From an uncultured Clostridium sp. (lineage in GTDB: Bacteria > Bacillota > Clostridia > TANB77 > CAG-508): DNA of 7,613 nucleotides. The notes under the pieces were generated by a model. It had not been told where the DNA came from, made no database searches, and worked only from the letters and a program-made list of their open reading frames with translations. The position numbers were made by a program, and so were the translations under genes. Of this stretch, positions 7,401 to 7,613 are shown piece by piece. The stretch covers positions 1 through 7,613 of the forward strand of contig USAE01000064.1 of NCBI GenBank assembly GCA_900552655.1. Reading direction: 5' to 3'. Each line of letters starts with the position of its first letter. Position 1 is the stretch's first letter.

Positions 7401-7613
7401 AAATAAATTCCTCTCCAATTAATTTTTGAAGTAATATCTATTAAATTTTTACCTGTTCCTTCTCTCTTTAACTCTGTTAAACCTATTTCTCCACTTATTC
7501 CTGGTTCTGTTACTATTTCTACTGTCTTTATTAAATAATTTATTTTATATGTTTCATTTGTACTTCCTTCGTTATATTGGTCTGCATAAAAATTTAATGT
7601 ATATGTCTTGTTT
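1442..7613 (-). CDS. Giant membrane-anchored surface protein with GLUG/M26-like beta-helix modules (5' end off window)
   Basis: The frame stays open from the TAA at 1444-1442 to the right edge, giving 2056 visible residues (numbered here from 7612). The TTG at 7306 is not the start. Order: end of a beta-sandwich (1-45); jelly-roll, CBM-like domain (52-196) ending in YLKDVQIELGDKSTAYEKF; a short FN3-like domain; beta-helix modules 283-593, 711-1055 and 1175-1706, joined by Ig-like linkers; a beta-rich region (to about 1900) with KDGKLYALP; a Lys/Glu/Asn-rich stalk; one membrane helix (2034-2052); and tail KKRE. Modules 2 and 3 carry GGLIG-type GLUG rungs (PF07581), as in the N-terminal halves of M26 IgA1/Zmp metallopeptidases (PF05342). 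No HExxH is visible and there is no LPxTG before the anchor. I infer a non-enzymatic adhesin or glycan/host-binding stalk outside the cell. A signal peptide and perhaps other domains must lie off-window. Product class is confident; ligand unknown. Confidence 0.9.
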   Translation of the reverse strand, partial: NKTYTLNFYADQYNEGSTNETYKINYLIKTVEIVTEPGISGEIGLTELKREGTGKNLIDITSKINWRGIYFNTHNYYGKEYNEKTNELKLYCKSSGGQGQRYLYDLSEYVGKTVTMSFKIKKDAKAQINIYSGNRIVKDITNKVNESWSEYKYTIAIENDGLLGFEVKSINDENAWMYLKDVQIELGDKSTAYEKFKYNLVSVINAEIIDERNETEKYYIKEYENNILINEKEYNKDIHTIEKFKVNTNNTYKFVLTIRINDREYELDSYEFTTENDKEIKGINSFEEYRQTINPEGNYIVFCDLDFRNSKGYEAMFGTGNYGFKGKIDFNGNKIIRNTSTGICLMNNIEKQGIIENFELEIYLDNEAELNSYVGLFSTNQGKVSNFKVILKESSNKANIGIKLLGDSNYGTIENFVIESDANLYGVRAITMGVGTNYGTIKNGYAYGENIQGIYPFNETNVNRDIGVVNVNNEGTIENIFSLINVDVENNIKTANNVGNIISFSVKSGINKNLYSVGYGKNVTISLGPTIGVANKSENVYYFADKIFTNTANKKNTPLALWDVTFQEQILNSDGEFNVENLIEQGYYPQINWPKCMPKQAYIKLPEVKDKDLPDIVSTEILENTNNTAKVKFSVNNPSGETITNIKIKNLECKIESQEYKNGKSEVIAILSNPIICVSNYEIISISTRGAYNKEYTRKFAEKERIINIGFYREVNSTEDWKDINKSTSENYILMQDLDFRNNPNDAIIWNSLKGTIDGNGHTIKNVRHNTAAYIIYGEINEIKNINFENIFLENVTSWGGIIQQAYKASNIYANNIKIIVKRGNPENTTHGGLIALAQGEVINCGINNVTIINNVGNSSRTRIGGLIGVANYAKVENCFATNVKIQTKNTNYEGVGGLIGASEVRSSIKNCYTTGNIEIDGGYAGGIVGLLTNYSEVINSYSYININGEVYNAGGIAGATGNFAMSKNNIALGNLYTTRLNTKLGRILGSGDARNTNYAYSNQRINGLIEPDSYETNIKLLSAKELLNKNTYSNLNYGNAFNYSELEKGILPKLNKINEDGTYSNEILEKQEDIYLEISNELKIENIVVEKSAVNEIAGQIVVINTNGIEIVGLDIDGMNVNIEKIVNNAGKTYITITANPSKYYDTYKIIDIKYKENNEIKNKEAEGKIQIQFFKELYNFEDWQSIEKGTYQNYKLMNDINFKGKKDINTNVTMARLEGNNGKKKLENIDIVLNEEKSGFINEISTNIEDIDFENVKITNAKEGNMTGIIGQLNGKMRNVDFNNITIEAPKMNNTGIIGENGGDLIENINENNIEIKGKDKTGSLIGYVLKVPRINNIYADKIRVEGNDYTAGVIGYTESGPSSSIGKIDISNAEVIGNNYTGGVIGKVFTRYPGRQEFVNIKDSTIVGKGNYVGGMYGESENVIKSKATNIKVEGYGDNIGGISGKSNQNEIYIYDSFVEGKGANSNNVGGLLGVQVYGTANCKAISTKVSTTGSNVGSIFGVTRADTTNIVAIDCDVEGYSNVGGNIGKLEMGNVTRAYNNSNVISYSNNAGGIIGYLENGEMIANSKVSSVQECYTARGNVESKTNVGGLIGNIQKELYMPEKYFYSNYVDTNLVSEEISSISLGIGNMPNQNQYLNDTYFYKYSKINGENPDRKNSMFIPEAAYLKEEDLKRKETYTGKMNWIGYWDYNVLKEGKYPALDSKFCIDLPKDEENIVTGELTTNKENFSGKYVETKIEEPHYTFNYNGKIVKTYETYSKIESEDGSRVVRQDIRLYVKDGKLYALPVSLELKNSDIKFVPNNFIIDSYNGKEYETVLGVDGKLYDLKEVIEYPENFVNKDITSIGNNLENAENINSNNYEIEAVYRNGNKIRFNYQTGEIIEEYKKVDNNVKDETSKGLLEYVQGKFYEIGNYTNTDKINMEMQDKYEETIKLQNKLEETPVEEALKKESKENESKENNMDFNAEINNSLQEQRYISIYNAEKDEYQIYNEEELLDTNKQEVISENEKIEANNLNKYYASEGKSNNTKMGIVWITLSIVGVVIILFAIKKRE
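1457..1513 (-). other. C-terminal membrane anchor of the giant protein
   Basis: Nineteen uninterrupted non-charged, mostly aliphatic residues (GIVWITLSIVGVVIILFAI) are followed by KKRE and the stop. Orientation would be outside to inside, holding the protein on the cell membrane. The hydrophobic stretch plus basic tail resembles the end of a sortase signal, but no LPxTG or close variant precedes it; the sequence before it is EGKSNNTKM. Confidence 0.85.
2495..4090 (-). other. Beta-helix module 3, about twelve GLUG rungs
   Basis: Visible residues 1175-1706, the longest module. Entry: FFKELYNFEDWQSI and NYKLMNDINFKG. Twelve rungs start with a Gly-x-hydrophobic-x-Gly core (TGIIG, TGIIG, GSLIG, AGVIG, GGVIG, GGMYG, GGISG, GGLLG, GSIFG, GGNIG, GGIIG, GGLIG), mostly 27-32 residues apart with one 37-residue step near the end. 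Exit: NVLKEGKYPALD. The regular stacking predicts a rigid rod. Confidence 0.88.
4091..4447 (-). other. Ig-like linker between beta-helix modules 2 and 3
   Basis: 119 residues: ISNELKIENIVVEKSAVN, AGQIVVINTNGIEIVGLDID, MNVNIEKIV, KTYITITANPSKYYDTYKII, DIKYKENNEIKN, then KIQIQFFKEL into module 3. Its size and strand order parallel the first linker, which indicates that linker plus helix is the duplicated unit. Confidence 0.6.
4448..5482 (-). other. Beta-helix module 2 with GLUG rungs and a cysteine ladder
   Basis: Visible residues 711-1055. Entry: FYREVNSTEDWKDI then NYILMQDLDFRN and GTIDGNGHTIKNV, the signature of the M26 N-terminal beta-helix. Six Gly-Gly rungs follow (WGGII, HGGLI, IGGLIG, VGGLIG, AGGIVG, AGGIAG), spaced 29-33 residues. 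Three consecutive rungs place Asn-Cys at the equivalent position (VINC, VENC, IKNC) and the fourth has Asn-Ser. Exit: LEKGILPKL. Confidence 0.85.
5483..5833 (-). other. Ig-like linker between beta-helix modules 1 and 2
   Basis: 117 residues with alternating hydrophobic strands: IVSTEILENTNNTAKVKFSV, NPSGETITNIKIKNLECKI, KSEVIAILS, CVSNYEIISIS. It has the length and strand pattern of the second linker, including a closing strand that feeds into the FY/FF-K/R-E entry of the next module. Similar beta-sandwich spacers occur in M26 N-terminal regions. The assignment is by pattern only. Confidence 0.6.
5834..6766 (-). other. Beta-helix module 1 of the giant protein
   Basis: Visible residues 283-593. 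It opens INSFEEYRQT...NYIVFCDLDFRN, the same entry motif as modules 2 and 3, then GKIDFNGNKI. Its rungs differ from the GLUG type: VGLFSTNQGKVSNF, NYGTIENFVI, NYGTIKNGYAYG and NEGTIENIFSL, with the recurring core G-T-I-[EK]-N. It closes LIEQGYYPQINWP, the YPxL/I-type exit shared with the other two. This fits a right-handed beta-helix, but fewer residues show clear periodicity than in the later modules. Confidence 0.7.
7025..7459 (-). other. Jelly-roll carbohydrate-binding-like domain of the giant protein
   Basis: Visible residues 52-196. It begins GKNLIDITSK, the usual opening of such domains (N-L-[IL] followed by a Trp-containing strand, NWRGIYF), contains LSEYVGKTVTMSFKIKKDA and SEYKYTIAIE strands, and ends WMYLKDVQIELGDKSTAYE. 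That closing pattern (I-Q-x-E-x-G-x-x-x-T-x-Y-E) is typical of CBM_4_9-like modules in surface proteins and phage tail fibres. Glycan binding is inferred from the fold only. Confidence 0.65.

Overview
The window is AT-rich DNA (roughly 70-75% A+T by eye) from a bacterium that uses the standard code: Trp is TGG, and the two visible stops are TAG and TAA. The base composition and the surface-protein architecture fit a low-GC Firmicute, most likely an uncultured or host-associated Clostridia-type lineage. That assignment is inference; nothing here fixes the species.

Layout. Positions 1-453 hold no convincing complete gene. From left to right they contain an 11-unit TG/CA microsatellite inside a small, locally GC-richer block; a strong minus-strand intrinsic terminator (177-207); a short minus-strand open stretch that looks like the 3' remnant of a lost gene (252-341); and a good sigma-A-type promoter (387-415) for the next gene. 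Positions 454-1314 (+) encode a complete stand-alone KilA-N domain protein with a perfect 36-bp palindrome inside its reading frame. Positions 1315-1441 separate two convergent genes and hold a 15-bp-stem hairpin, probably a shared terminator. From 1442 to the right edge (minus strand) runs one giant surface-protein gene. It is open through the edge, so only its C-terminal 2056 residues are visible.

The giant protein reads, N to C: the end of a beta-sandwich domain; a jelly-roll, carbohydrate-binding-like domain; a short beta-sandwich; three beta-helix modules (311, 345 and 532 aa) separated by two Ig-like linkers of 117 and 119 aa; a C-terminal beta-rich region; a charged stalk; and a single C-terminal membrane anchor with a KKRE tail. 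The second and third modules carry GLUG-type Gly-Gly-hydrophobic-x-Gly rungs of the kind seen in the N-terminal halves of IgA-protease/Zmp (M26) proteins. No HExxH zinc site is visible and there is no LPxTG, so it looks like a non-catalytic, membrane-anchored adhesin or binding stalk.

The two genes converge and show no functional link. The KilA-N gene, with its own promoter next to a gene remnant, looks like an inserted phage-type cargo gene. The least ordinary signals are the in-register 36-bp palindrome in the KilA-N gene, the microsatellite-containing mini-ORF at the left edge, and the modular design of the giant protein. I see no evidence for a new multi-gene system.
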